Shown here: piece after piece, positions 49,490-62,010 of the stretch
How positions within the stretch are numbered: the stretch's first letter is position 1
How the letters are laid out: each line of letters begins with the position of its first letter
DNA from: Mesorhabditis belari
Lineage: Eukaryota > Nematoda > Chromadorea > Rhabditida > Rhabditidae
Direction of reading: 5' to 3'
Assembly (NCBI GenBank): GCA_958450365.1
Contig: CAUEEP010000760.1
Span: forward strand, 3,302,462-3,366,461
DNA length: 64,000 bases
Made by a program: the position numbers and the translations under genes
Notes under the pieces: generated by a model
What the model saw: the letters and a program-made list of their open reading frames with translations, nothing else
The model's database searches: none
Told to the model about the DNA's origin: nothing

Positions 49490-52400
49490 TACTAACACAT
49501 TGCAAACGGTGTGACACAATGCCGTGTCATGGCCTACTTCTCGTTCTTAGTGCAACCAATTAAGCTCATTTTGGTAGCAAAATGTTGGAAGTTTCAGTAT
49601 CTGACAAGTGATCGAAAAAATCATGTATTTAATTAATTTGATTTGATCGTATTGTAAAAGTTCCATTAAAATATGTCACATTCAAGTGTGCGTTCTTTTC
49701 ATGCGCACGAATGAAGTTAAAAAATTTAATATAAAATTTGAAATCAGCACCCTCGAAAGCTCCCGGTGCAAATTTTGGGGCTTTTTGCCAACAAAAATGT
49801 CTTCATCATGAATGTGTTAAAGTCTATGTCAGCAAAACAAGCTTTTTCATCTTATCAAAAGAATGAAATCAACACAAAAATGATTTATTTTAGTGACTTG
49901 TATGATAATTTCTCAAAATCAAAATCGACATGCTTAAATTTTAGCTTACCTTAGTTTATGTCCAGGTTTATAACCAAGTGTTATTAAGGTTAAAGGCATT
50001 TAGCGGTCGCAAAACCCCGAGAGAAACATTTATGGTATTTTGTGTTTAGAAAGATTCTCGCTTTGTTAAGATTCTTTAAGATTCTTACCATCTTAAAAAA
50101 CCTGCTTAAACAGTTTGGTTTTATATTTACGCAGACAATATTCTGGGATTTCTTTTGATTTCTTTGTATTTTGTTGTTTTCAAAGTACAGACTAAGATGT
50201 ATTCATGAAGATTCATCTTTTTCTTTTTCTTTTCTTTTACTATTAGTCTCGACTTCTTTTCCTTTTCTTTTTCAACAATCTTATCACTAAATTCAATGGT
50301 AGAATTCCCCTTTCAGAAAGCACAAACCATATCGAATGATTCTCGACAAATTTGCTCCTGATTTTTGTTTTCTAATGTTCTCTAAAAATAGGGTTTTTTT
50401 GAAAGACACGCATAAAAGACATTAAAAGACAAAGACTATACATTCAACTGTTTCTATTGTTTTTTTGAGTCATCTTCATTTTCCCTAAACACTTTTCTTG
50501 GCCTGTTTTGGTTTTTTCTGACGTTCCTCCAAATCAAAACTTTTGCTATCAGTTTTAATCAATTTTTCCTATATTCCATTTACTGGATCAGCCTTTAATT
50601 TCTTGTAGGCTTTTGCATCTGAATTTTCTCGATCGTAGTGTTGTAGTCTCTTAATAATCAGCTTTAGTTCATAAATTAATACTTAAACTAAAAGTATGAC
50701 AAAACTTTAACAAACTGGGGGGAAAAATTCCACGCAACACTTATTCTGAATGATCGAAATCGGCGCATGAAGGCTTTTTTAGAAAAGGGAACCGCAGAAA
50801 CTGACAATCTGTACTTTGATTTTTGCATTTTGCCATGCAATCCTCTGACTCGATTCTTTAAACCCTTTTGAATTGAGCCTGATGTTTGATTTTGGATTAG
50901 ATTTTGTCTACTCAAAAAGGGTAACTTCACACTCATTTTTTCAGGAAAAGTTAGAAATTCGAGTACTTATGGGTTAGTACAAGTACAAGTACATTCGAGT
51001 ACAAGTATCAATGAGGGTTTTACCCCCCTCAATTTACATCTAAAGAATTTTTGCATAATCTGCTTTCTCTTTTGACTGAATTTCACTTCCTTCGTGAAGA
51101 AATTTGGATACTCTTTCGTCGCCACGTTTCATTTTGGTTATATCCCGCCACCAAAATGGGGGTACAAAGGGTTTCTCCTCGTTTTTTAACATTAAAGTTA
51201 CAACTAAATCACTAACACTTGAGAGTTAAATTGAAAACGGAAGAAAATCCTCGTTCCCACCCCCATTTATAACCGAAAATTGCCAAATTTGCATAAAAAG
51301 CGAGTAAAATTTAGTTTTCCCAACCCAAAATGACGCATGACAATCTTATCAATGCAATTGTCTAACCGTCTATTTTTGTCTAAGCAAACTGGGGAAGGTA
51401 AAGCCAGTTGATGGCAAGTATGTGTAGCCCATAAGTACCAAAATTCGGTTCAAAATTTGTGTTTTAGTCTTATAGTTCACATTCCAGAGATATAATATCT
51501 TCTTGTACATCAAAAACATGATCGGTAGGGATTGTAAGATTGTGGGAATTGTTTGGTATTGTACACCTAGACTATTTTCGATTGCATAAAAGGTGTTTTT
51601 GTTTTTGATTTCTTGTCAAAACATGTGTCCATCCACCGATCTTCAAAAGTTTCGATTCTTATCTCAAAATGCACTGGGAGTTGTTTGTAAACTTTATAGA
51701 AAAAGTTCGTGTTGAGTTGATTTGAAAAAAATTGATTAAAGGAAATGTTTTGGATAGGTTTTAGAGTATCAAATAAATATAACACTTACCAATACAAACT
51801 TATGTTCTTGAAGAGGCTTGAACTGAAGTTACTTTAAGACAGCAGCTAAGACAATAACTTCTAAAATTGATGCTCACATTCGTATTTTGTTTTCATGTTG
51901 AATAGATTGATTCAAAAAATCCGAGGAGTGACCTATAATTTGAACACAACATATGTGCTGTGTTCAACACACAACTCCCTATTTTCCCTCTGCTACTCCT
52001 CTTTCGCATCTCCACATCCCCTTTTTTTTCTACTTTTTATACTTCCCAATTTGACAAATGTTCCACTTTTCGATCTGCAATTTTGAAAATCTGAACTCAA
52101 ACTTTGATCCCAATTTATTAAGCAAAAAACATTTTGGATTTACCTTCTGAAATTTAATTTCTAAAAAGCCCCCAATAATTTCAATTCCCCAAAAGCATCT
52201 ATTTTTCAAACTTTGACCAAAAAATAAAAATCTTTATATACCACTCGATCACTTTTCATTTCTGTTCAGCAAATAGGCTGAATCGAGGGTCGAACAATGA
52301 AATCTTTTCTCATCGTTTTTTTCCTTTTTCCTTTGGCTCTCGAAAAGTTGATTTTATCAGAATTACAGTATTTTTAATCTTATGACGATTTTTGACCGGT

Positions 52401-52839
52401 CTGCTGAGTGTTTCGGGTTTCCGAGTCTTGTCTATTTGTCAAATTGAAGATCAGGAATTTAGTTGTTTAGCCAGTTTGTTAGTTTATCTGTAAAAGGAGA
52501 ACTAAAATTTAGTTGGCACGAGGAAATTGTATTGGCTTTCGCCTAAGGCTAAACTAGTAAAAAATGAGCTGAGCTGAAGTGAGCTGAGCTGAACTGAGCT
52601 AGTAAAAAGTGGCAAACATGAAAGATAGTAAAAAGTGTAAACGAAATAAAAACATGCAAGTATCTATGGAAAAATGCATCTATTGGGAAGCTAGCCTTTT
52701 ATACTTCTTCCCACATAATTGTCGTTTCCTAAAGTGCACCTTTCTGTCTGTCTAGGTTGTCACTAGAAACTTCTCGTATTCTGTGACATTTTGCCATTTG
52801 CCATTTGTCATTTGTTTTCTCTCCCATTTGGTCTGCATT

Positions 52840-53274
52840 TTTGTATATGTTGTGTCCGATTTAGATTTCCGTCCGATTTAGATTACAGTCTATATCGGAC
52901 GTCCGATTTAGATTCAATCTAAATCTTATATGGATTGAACAATAATATAAACATGCTTAATATATGTTCTTAAGCGTTTTCTGTAGTTTTCTGCATTTTT
53001 CAAAGGTCTTTTATTGATTACAGTCTATATCGGACGTCCGATACAGATCGAACATATGTTCTTTGAAAATTTCTTTGAAAAGCGCAGAAAATTGCAAAAA
53101 AACGCTTAAGAACATATATTAAGCACGTTTATTATTGTTCGATCTGTATCGGACGTCCGATATAGAATGTAATCTAAATCGGACGTCCGCGATAAGTTCA
53201 ATCTAAATCGGACGTCCGATTTAGATTGAATCTAAATCGGACGGAAATCTAAATCGGACACAACATATACAAAT
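52840..53274. repeat. Large foldback element built from CGGACGTCCG palindromes
   Basis: The outer arms (TATATGTTGTGTCCGATTTA at 52843 and its reverse complement near 53270) enclose five perfect CGGACGTCCG palindromes at 52896, 53031, 53150, 53180 and 53209, plus half sites CCGATTTAG/CTAAATCGG. An inner pair carries AAGAACATAT. Nothing coding is present. Confidence 0.9.
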
Positions 53275-55970
53275 CAATCGTGATTCTTTATTCGTCTTCA
53301 TTATTCTGAATAAACGCTAACTGTTATTCTGCAAGCAAGTCAATCACGTTACAATAGTCGTGAGGATCTACTACTACAACAATATCTAATTAAATCTTTT
53401 GCATAGTTTGTTAGCTCTAAAATAGATGTACCCACAATGTACCCATAAACATTTGCTCGTGAGTAGTCAAGTCGGTTATACAAAATCCATCGAGTTTAGA
53501 TAAATAGTAAACCCCATTCCCTAGCCTCTTTAGTTATTGAAAAATCCTAGTGATCACTCAAAAACATCCAGAACAAACCTCAAAAAGGAGTACAACAAAA
53601 AGAACCTTTAGGTTATCCCATTTTTTTTTGTCTGTTTTCGTTACCGGTAATCGGTGAGGGCAATTTTTCATGTATTGAATGAAAAAGAGAAAGAGGGGAA
53701 CGATTTCAACCGTTTTCACACCTTTTTTTTTCTTTTATTCTTTTCTTTTTCATATTTTTCCTCACCCAATCCCCTGTCCACTAAATGCTTCAATTTGTTC
53801 GAAATGACGTGATGGACATTTAGAGACGAAAATCATCCACCGTAACATCTCTTTCTATACTTATAATTGGGGGCTTTTTTTGGTATAATCATTTTTGGTG
53901 AGTGGAGATCCGTAAACTCTAGAGTTTTTAAGTTTTAGATTTCTGGACAATATTTTTTGTAATTTAAAAATTCGAATTGCTGATTTAATGCTTTGATTAT
54001 CAGATTATCAGAAGATTTTGATTATTAGAAGATTTATTTTTGGTGTAATGGATGATGAAAGACAATGTCGACATTGTGTCCACTTGTTTATTTTTCTTTT
54101 GAATCCATTTTTGAACTTTCGAAATTATGGAAATGACCTGCACTTACGCTCTATTTTCCATAAGTCTAATATCTTAAACTATAGTTAGCTCACCCTTCTG
54201 ATTATTTTTGCAGTTTAACTAAATTTAGAAATTTCTTTCTTTCTTGTTCATTCATTTGGCCGATTTTATAGTTTTTCTCTCAAGAAATGGATTCTAATGG
54301 AAAAGAAAATGACCTCACTTTTTCTCTAATTGTGAAATTCATTTCACTTGCCATTTTTAGTTTTAACGATTTTTTACAATTATTTTGTTAGAACAGGTTT
54401 TAATCAAGACCATTAATGCGTCAAGAAGAAAATGAGTCACCGGAAATTAGAAAAGTGCTTGGGATCTACGTTGAAATCTATAAGGTTATATATAGGTTGA
54501 AATTTTTAAGGCAACTGCATATTTTTTCAATTTAAATAAACCCTTGCCAAAAAGCAAGACAAATTTCCAATCTATTGAAAGAATAGATTGGAAATTTGGA
54601 AATTGAAAGAATCATTATCTCTTTGATCATTCAAAAGCCACCAATTTTTCAGTTATTTCATATTTCCTATTTCCCATTTCGTTTCTTTGATCTTTTCTCA
54701 CTGTTCTAGTGATTTATTCAGATCAAATTGCAAATTTTATGATCAATCTCTTTGAGAAAGCATGGGAATAACACGCATTTCACTACAGAAATACGCATGA
54801 GAAGTGTTTCTGATTGATTTTGATTTGATTTTAAATTGACTTTGAATTGATTTTGTTTCTGACAAATTTATTGCTTATTTTTAGATGATGATTATAAAGC
54901 TGAACGAATAACGCCATTTAAAGGCTTTTTCTGTTATAACACATGCTAAGATCTTAAGATTTCTACAGTTCTTTAAATATCTACAGCTAAGTTGCTGTTC
55001 AATTCCTATAGTTATTTTGAATTCCTTTTTTTTGTTTCTAGACATTAAGAGTTCAGTTTTATTAAGCGAGACTCAAAATGAATGATCTCCATCCCATTTC
55101 CCCCTTTAGCTATCATTCAAAAAACGTCATCGAACTGTAAAAGCTCACTGTTTTCATTTCCGTTATTGATTTTTTAGTAGTAAATCAAAGCCAGTCAGGA
55201 TATTAAAAAAATCTCTTTTACTAGCTTTTGAGGTGGACGGGTACTAGTAGCTATTTTTAGCATGGTTACTAATGTTCTCGAAACACAGGGTTCTAAATTT
55301 CACACTCAAATACCCGCACATGTGAGCTAAATCCTACTTATAAAATGTGTACTGTAAGGAAGTGTAAAATGCTCTCACTTTAAGTCCTGCACATTGTTTT
55401 TTTTGTTCAAATACTTTCTCCTCAACATTTTTTCCTTTTTCTAATCGTGCCAAACGTCGTTTCCCTGAAATTCCCCGGACGCTCAAAAATGATTTCATAT
55501 TTTCTTTCGCTTGTCCTCCCACCCTGTTCAGCGAATATTTCCTGGTCGAGAAGAACTTCTCAGCAATTTATTTCTCACCGATTTGCAGATCTAATTTATG
55601 TTTCCCATACAAAATGATAAATGGGCTTTGAAAGATTGACTCAAATCTATTGCCCAAACAGAAATTCATCCAAATTAGAGTCGAGGTCAAAAACTCGACA
55701 ATATTATTGACAAATTCGCTATTTTTGGGGAAAAGAAAGTTTCAGAGGTGTTTGCCAACAGAAAGATTTCTTTTAGAATTGTTAATGTTTGTAGACAGTC
55801 CGAAAAGACACTAAAAAACAGTAATCCAATTAGAAGATTTCACGAGGTCTCTAGACGAGTATAAATTTGAAGGGAAAACCATTAGGTGAACAAAAGTTTT
55901 ACTTTTTGTTAAATGCTTTAAGATTTTGTACATTTGGCTTGGCTTGTGTTCATTTTTTAAATTTTACTGC

Positions 55971-56034
55971 TCTAATTCTTAGCTTTTTATCGAGTGTCGA
56001 TAAAAAGCCACTCGATAAAAAGCTAAGAATTAGA
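55971..56034. repeat. Perfect 26-bp inverted repeat with 12-nt loop
   Basis: TCTAATTCTTAGCTTTTTAT continuing CGAGTG (55971-55996) is exactly reverse-complemented at 56009-56034. Confidence 0.9.
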
Positions 56035-56635
56035 CTCGGCAGTACTTCTTTAGTATCCTAGAGCGGGTAACAATTTTAGCAAACTTGTATCACTTAAACA
56101 TGTCCAATTTTGACTTTAAAGCATTATTAGACAGCTGAGACTTTGTAGATTCTAATAGTCTTTCGTTTTTCAAAATCTATCACAAAAAAGTGTTTAAATT
56201 GTGGGTTAAAGTTTGGCAAAATCGCAAAATCGTTATTTCGTTAATTGATACTAATAAAGTGCCAACTAGGCTAGTAAAATCGTTAAAGAAAGCTATCATA
56301 AGCACTCATACTTCCGGTTTCCATAAAATCACCGCCGAGCTTTTTTGCAAATATGAGAACATCGCACCCATGTCTCAGAGATGTTATGATCAAAGTTTTT
56401 CCCGTCTCAAAAGATTTCTTTCGGCTAAAAATGACGATGATTTCTCCCTTTCTCACAAACCGATCCTTCTGCTGTGATTCGCCGATCTACTTGCGTCAAT
56501 CCCCCCTTGATCAGCACTCCTTTTCAATCACCATTCTCCTTTCCTGTCCTCCGTTTTTAGACTTGAATCATAGTTGATAAAATGACCATAATAAATGATT
56601 ATAAATTAAATGACCATTTTCGATCGATTTCCTTA

Positions 56636-56790
56636 TCTACTATATATAAAGCAGAAGAGACGTTTGTTCGTCTGTCCATCTGTGCGCAGCCATGAGCAAA
56701 AAGGGGCGTTGGCAAAAAGGGGCGTCAGCAAAAAGGGGCATTAGATTGCGCGGAAAACGTGGATCTCTCCGCTCGGCGACCGCTCCCCAA
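56636..56790 (+). mobile_element. Possible Helitron 5' end with 16-bp tandem repeat
   Basis: TCTACTATATATAAAGCAG at 56636 resembles nematode Helitron 5' ends (TC start, TATATA, followed by a CGTCTGT-rich segment). It is followed by three copies of CAAAAAGGGGCGT-type repeats (56696-56742) and a GC-rich stretch. No 3' CTRR hairpin was located, so this remains a guess. Confidence 0.25.
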
Positions 56791-57969
56791 TGGTCTTTTA
56801 ATAACACCTGACACTTTAAGCCTTAAAAATCCCATTCTGTTCTTTTACAGTTCTTGCAGTTTGAGCTGTAAAAGAACAAAATGCATTGGAGTTTATTTTA
56901 CTTGAATAAGGGATTTGCATAATAAGCATGATTTTTGCCATCAAAGATCTCTTGTACCATTTTGTTTACCATTTTCAAACATTATTCAAACATCAAACAT
57001 GCTTAATCATATCGAACGTCAAAATTTGTGAAACTAGTCAAATCTAGTCGATTTGTTCGAATCAAAGCGTGTTTCTCCTGCTGAGAAACCCGTCGATTTT
57101 CCTGTTCATTTCCTACATTTATTAAAAAAAAATCCTTTCATGTTTACATGAAATTTTCTATCGATTTGGATGTGTTGACGAGTTTTTTTGAATAACATTT
57201 TTATTGTGACTAGAAATGATCAATGAAAAATGGGATTCTTTTAAGGAAATCTGAGAATCAAGAAAACTGAAAATGAATGAATCGAAAGCTTTTTGATCAA
57301 TTATGATGATTGAAATCTTCTTAATGCTTTGAGAATATCGTTTTATTGCATTTACAAGAACTAACTTGTCTTTTGATTCTTTTGAAGAAAGAAAGCTTAA
57401 TCTTTTGATACCAAGCCATTTAACAATTATCCATTTTAACTGAACATATCGCAAAGTTACCCAGTAATTGCCTAAATTGCAAGAAATCCTTTCAAAAATT
57501 AACTTTAATCCTTACTTTTTATATTTTTTTATGAAGCTTTACTCTTTTTACATCTTGCACTTATCACTTTCTTTTCTTTAATTTTGACGTATCACCATTT
57601 TAGATCAAGTACTTTTCATTTTTCTCTCAATGGCGTCTCATTTTCCCTCGATTTAATGAGGGCAAATCTTTTCTTCTTTTTTCTAAATGAGAGAAATCAA
57701 TGAGACTCTAATTTCTTCTCAATATTTTCTGAAAGATTTTATCGCAAAAGTGAGAAAGTTTTGGTGCTGTGATGAACTTTGCATTTTTCAGGTATCTCGA
57801 TCGAATCAAAGAGCTCAAATCGGAGAAGAGTCCCTAAAAGAACTCATCTATTGATACAAATCAATCAATCTTCAAATTCTTCTCTTTTCTTTTCCTTTCT
57901 TTACCCCAGTTCTCTTTTTTCGCCGAATCTCCGCTTCAACGGGATCTTCGGACTTTTCTTCTCAATTGG

Positions 57970-60900
57970 ATGGTTACCAGTATACGTCTTCTTCTGTTAG
58001 CAATTGTCATCTCTTTCTGCTCAAATTGGCAATTTGCCTTTCAGGTCAGTGACTTAAAAAATACGTAGATATTTGGAGTATTGTTTATAACTTAAAAAAA
58101 TTAGGGACTATACAGGTTGCGGGGCAGTGGAAGTCTCCAAAATGCCTCTGGCAAGTGCTTTTCCTAGGGTTTTCAGCCACGCTGAATCGACTGATAATTT
58201 TTTTAGAACGTGTTTGTCTAGTTTAAGTCCGGTAACAGGCAGTCAGTCTTAACCTATGCCCGGCCAATACTCGAACGTGATTAAACATACTATATGATAA
58301 ATAGTTAAGATAAATAACACGCTAAATAACACGATAAATACTTGGCCTAAATAAATAACACGCAAACAACGCGGGAGCGGCAAAGAGGCATGTAAGACGT
58401 CTAGACCGTTAACAACACTCGAGACAACACAAGCCTATGCTCAGCCAGTTTGCTGAGCCATAGCCTAGTATAAACTTAGTGTATCAAGAACAACCTCTGA
58501 AAATATCACCGATCGATTCAACGTGGTCGAAAACCCTTTTTTGCGGAAACTGTTTTTGCACTTGCCGGAGACATTTTTGAGGCGCCGCCCACTAGCCCTC
58601 CAACCCGTATAGCCCCGAAAATTACTTTACTAACAATAAGACCTAGATCTAATGATAGACTATTCCAAAAATCTTAAAAGCTTTCTAAGTTTGGAAAGTC
58701 GTCATAATAGCCTGACTTTCAACTAAACATTAAAACATTTTAAAATGTCCATTGAAAATCTCGTCCATCACTTGTTTAATCTGTATAAACGGTGGCTGAG
58801 TCAGCGCTGTCACCGCAAAAATCGCAATGATGGAGCGTTTAGCATTGAAAGAGTGAATGAAAAAGGAGAGACTGGTCGAGCATTTATCTATCCTTTTTGT
58901 CCGAATCGAATCACTTTTGACAGTAGAAATAAAAGGGGAGAGAACTGTAGAACCAATGAAATAATCGCGATAGTTTTTGAACGGAAATGGCCCAAATTAC
59001 CTCAATTTTCTCCTTCAATCATCCATGACAAGATCACCGGGTTTTGCTCTTCGGAAATGATCAGTTATTTATACAGATTTTGATTTCTGTGGTTAGTAAA
59101 ATGTGAAACTGTGTGAATGTAAATAAAGTAACGTTTAAGACTAATTGAGCTAATTGATTTCTGTTGTAATCCGTAGCAAAAACACGACACTTTAACGACA
59201 CTAAACCTTAGTCATTTTCAGATCACGTATGTGAACACTTCGGTGAAAACTTTCTACGATCTTGCCAATCAAGGATATCAACTACAAAATCGATGTTCTA
59301 AGCTTGACCCACAGTCAGTTTTCCGAACACTGTTTCACTTCCAAATCTTTCGCACGGGAAAAAATGAAAAAAATGACCTGCTGAGAAAGTTTCGTTGAGT
59401 GGAAAATAGGAAAATCTTTTTGTCAATTTCTCTCAATCCTGAAAAGGATGAAAACAAGAGATTTTTATCTTTTTTTTGGGTCTATGATGTCTATTAAACA
59501 ATAAATTATGAACTTGTTTTTGTGAAAACTCATCGAACTTGCCAAAAAAGTGAGATATTTTGAAAGAAAATGATTAAGAAGCTATTTTAACATTAGTTAC
59601 AACTTGTTAGAGGGTGAATTTGATTTGAAGGAATAACTTGAATAAGCTCCAATTTCAGTTGTCGTCTTCCAAATATCGAATGGTCGGAAAGATGGAGTAC
59701 AATCGTTTCGAGTTTTTATCCAGGAACACTCGTCGGATTTCTCGCGGTAGCTTAATAGAACATATCCAAGATAAAAAAATATAGGATTCTCTTCAAAAAA
59801 TAATCCTAAATTCAGGTTCCATTCATTGTGGAACGAATTGGAGTGAAATCAACAATGATCACGATGAGTTTCTCTGCAATCGCTGGCTGTCTCGTGCATT
59901 TCTTCGCTGCCTTTTCCGTTCATAGTGGTTTGTTTTAAGATTAGTTACAATTTAAAAGCTGCTTACAATTAGCTTTGTACAGTAGGTTTGTTGAATTTGT
60001 TGAATTGAAGGTTTGAATTTTAGAATCGATGAACAAATTTGCCCTTTCCCTTCCTAGGGGATACGGTAAGCACGTGTGAAAGAATCACTCACCCAAGAAC
60101 AAAAGAATAGAATCAATCTAATCAATCTAATCAATCACTAACAAACTGCTAAGAATATTATATGTTGCTTCGCTAACTTTTTCCTCAATAGCATTCATTC
60201 TTGATTTCCAGGAGCGTTTATGTTTGATGCAATTCTTGTTCTTGGACGATTCTTGATTGGATGCCAATCGGGTACATCGTTATCTCTGTTACCCCTTTAC
60301 ATTGTGGAAGTGAGCCCGTTGAAGGATAGAGGATTCCTCAACACATTCCAGGTAATTTATAATAAAAAGATGTTAAATCATGGAATCTAAATCTATTATT
60401 TAAGCAAGAATTTTTACATTACAAAAGTGATTTAATGCAAAATTACAAAAGTGATTTAATGCAAAATTACAAAAGTGATTTTTAGCAAGTGGCTCAAGCT
60501 GTTGGAACACTTCTTGGTCTACTGATCGGTTCAGAAGCAATCATTCCATTGGGTGAATGGCGTTATACTGTAATGCAGGTTTGTCCTAGTAAAAATACAT
60601 TTTCTAAACTTGTGAACTTCAAAATATAAATATTTTTTAAGGTAGCTGCTCTTCTACCGACTCTTCTCTATGTCGCTGTATTGACATTGACACCAAAAAC
60701 ACCAATGCAATTGTTAAAGGATGGATCCGATATATCACAAGGTTTTAATATCCCGGTAACTTTAATATATATGTTTCTTTATTTCAGTACTCTCATCACT
60801 CCGTTTTTATCATGGAAAGGAGGGAAATTTGAAAGAAGTCGAAAATGAAACCGCCCAAGCAACGAAAATGTCCTATGATCAAAAGTACGGGGTTTTTAAC

Positions 60901-62010
60901 AAAGAAACTTTGAAAAAATACTTATCTATCAATCTATCGTTATGTATTTAGACCTGAGGGTATTCCATGGGCAACATGGAAAGGTTTCTTCATTGGAGCC
61001 TGTGCTGCGATGAGTTACTCATTCACCGCCGATGATCTCATCGATACTTTCTCGGCTCAAATTCTACATGTATTCTTTCATATTCTTTCATAATTCTTTC
61101 ATAATTCTTCCATAACACATTTAATAACATTAGTGGCATTTATAACTTTAAATATTTCAGAAAGCCCCTATGACAAATGGAACTGAAGACGGAGATTTGA
61201 TCGATGACAGTGCTGATCGGATTTCGGTGATTCTTGGAGGAATTCTCGTCGTTGGAAGTATTGCAGGCACATTCTTGGTGAGTACTTATTTAAATATTAC
61301 ATATTAATGAAAAAGGATATTTTACCTAAGCTAATCAATCTCTTTGATCATTTCAGATTGATCGTTTTGGTCGTCGTCCTCTTCTTCTTCTTGGTTTACT
61401 CGGTTCAGCTATCAGCAATGCAGTGGCTGTAATTTTCTGCACGAATTCCCTTATTGTCACTCTTGGATTTGCGGCCACAAAGCTATTCATTGGTTTGTCA
61501 ATAAATTTTGCAAAAGTTATCCATATATGCGAACGTTAACAATTACAGGATTGGGTGCCGGTGCTCCAGCTTGGTTCCTCACTTCAGAACTTGTGCATCC
61601 TCATTATATGACTGTCATGCAATCTCTATCGACTGGACTTCTTTTGATGTCTACAGGTTTTGTGTAAATCTTCAGCAAATACAAATTTCTTCTAGCTCTT
61701 GCCACGTTCTTCTTCTTGCGTCTTGAATTGTGGATTGGAACATGGTCAATGTTTGCCCTTTCATCAGCTCCTGCATTGGTCCTTGCTATCATCTTGTTTT
61801 TATATCTACCAGAAACAAAGGTGAGCAGTGAAAAGGTTATAGACAAAATAAAGGCTTAGATTGACAAATAAAAATCGAATCCACTCAAGAAACCTATAAT
61901 TTCAGGATCGAAATCACGAAGAGATTCAGCGTATTCTCGGCAAAACATCCTTCTCGGGCCTCATCAAAAAAGGCGGCCCCAAAATTGCCCCATATTACGG
62001 TACTCTGTAA
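57970..62010 (+). CDS. SLC2/GLUT-type sugar transporter (major facilitator superfamily)
   Basis: Fourteen exons (57970-58044, 59222-59313, 59659-59746, 59816-59927, 60212-60351, 60486-60578, 60642-60741, 60788-60884, 60952-61069, 61161-61277, 61357-61492, 61549-61656, 61696-61820, 61906-62010) give 501 aa with twelve predicted hydrophobic segments. Sugar-porter landmarks in order: NTSVKTFY after helix 1, GRFLIG and PLYIVEVSPLKDRG, a cytosolic loop with LSSLRFYHG, DRFGRRPLLL after helix 8, GAGAPAWFLTSELV in helix 10, and PETK after helix 12. It should move a hexose or related solute across the plasma membrane by facilitated diffusion; the substrate cannot be told. The frame stays open upstream of the chosen ATG, so an earlier start is possible. 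The exon 7 acceptor is TTTTTTAAG. Intron 1 (58045-59221) holds a degenerate MITE and an unexplained 112-codon frame. Confidence 0.92.
58104..58616. repeat. Degenerate MITE in transporter intron 1, 513 bp
   Basis: Termini of about 55 bp, GGGACTATACAGGTTGCGGG at 58104 and the inverted counterpart (CCAACCCGTATAGCCCC) at 58616, share CTCCGGCAAGTGC/CTCTGGCAAGTGC. The interior repeats ATAACACG four times (58312-58372). Confidence 0.75.
58745..59083 (+). other. 112-codon open frame in transporter intron 1, status uncertain
   Basis: ATG to TGA with balanced amino-acid composition (SIENLVHHLFNLYKRWLSQR at the start), followed 38 nt later by AATAAA at 59122. No homologue is recognised and no acceptor marks its 5' end except AT-rich sequence. 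It could be an orphan gene, part of a repeat, or chance. Confidence 0.25.
60417..60483. repeat. 24-bp tandem repeat in transporter intron 5
   Basis: TTACAAAAGTGATTTAATGC with AAAA spacers is repeated about 2.7 times and runs into the acceptor of exon 6, so that the last unit supplies its TTTTTAG. Confidence 0.85.

Larger units (their letters stand above)
46453..57969. other. 11.5 kb without a supportable gene
   Basis: AT-rich and repeat-rich. Contents are listed separately: tandem duplications and a transposon relic (47047-47937), a complete family-A MITE (48972-49489), the CGGACGTCCG foldback (52840-53274), a short palindrome (55971-56034) and a possible Helitron end (56636). A 77-codon frame at 48549-48782 has acceptable codon use but no homology, no splice partner and no clear flank. 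A 3' splice site TTTTTCAG at 57780-57790 probably belongs to the 5' UTR of the transporter that follows. Nothing else coding was seen on either strand. Confidence 0.5.

Noticed and set aside
57158..57454. 98-codon minus-strand frame
   Set aside because: Lys/Ser/Ile-rich translation of AT-rich sequence with no homology or splice signals.
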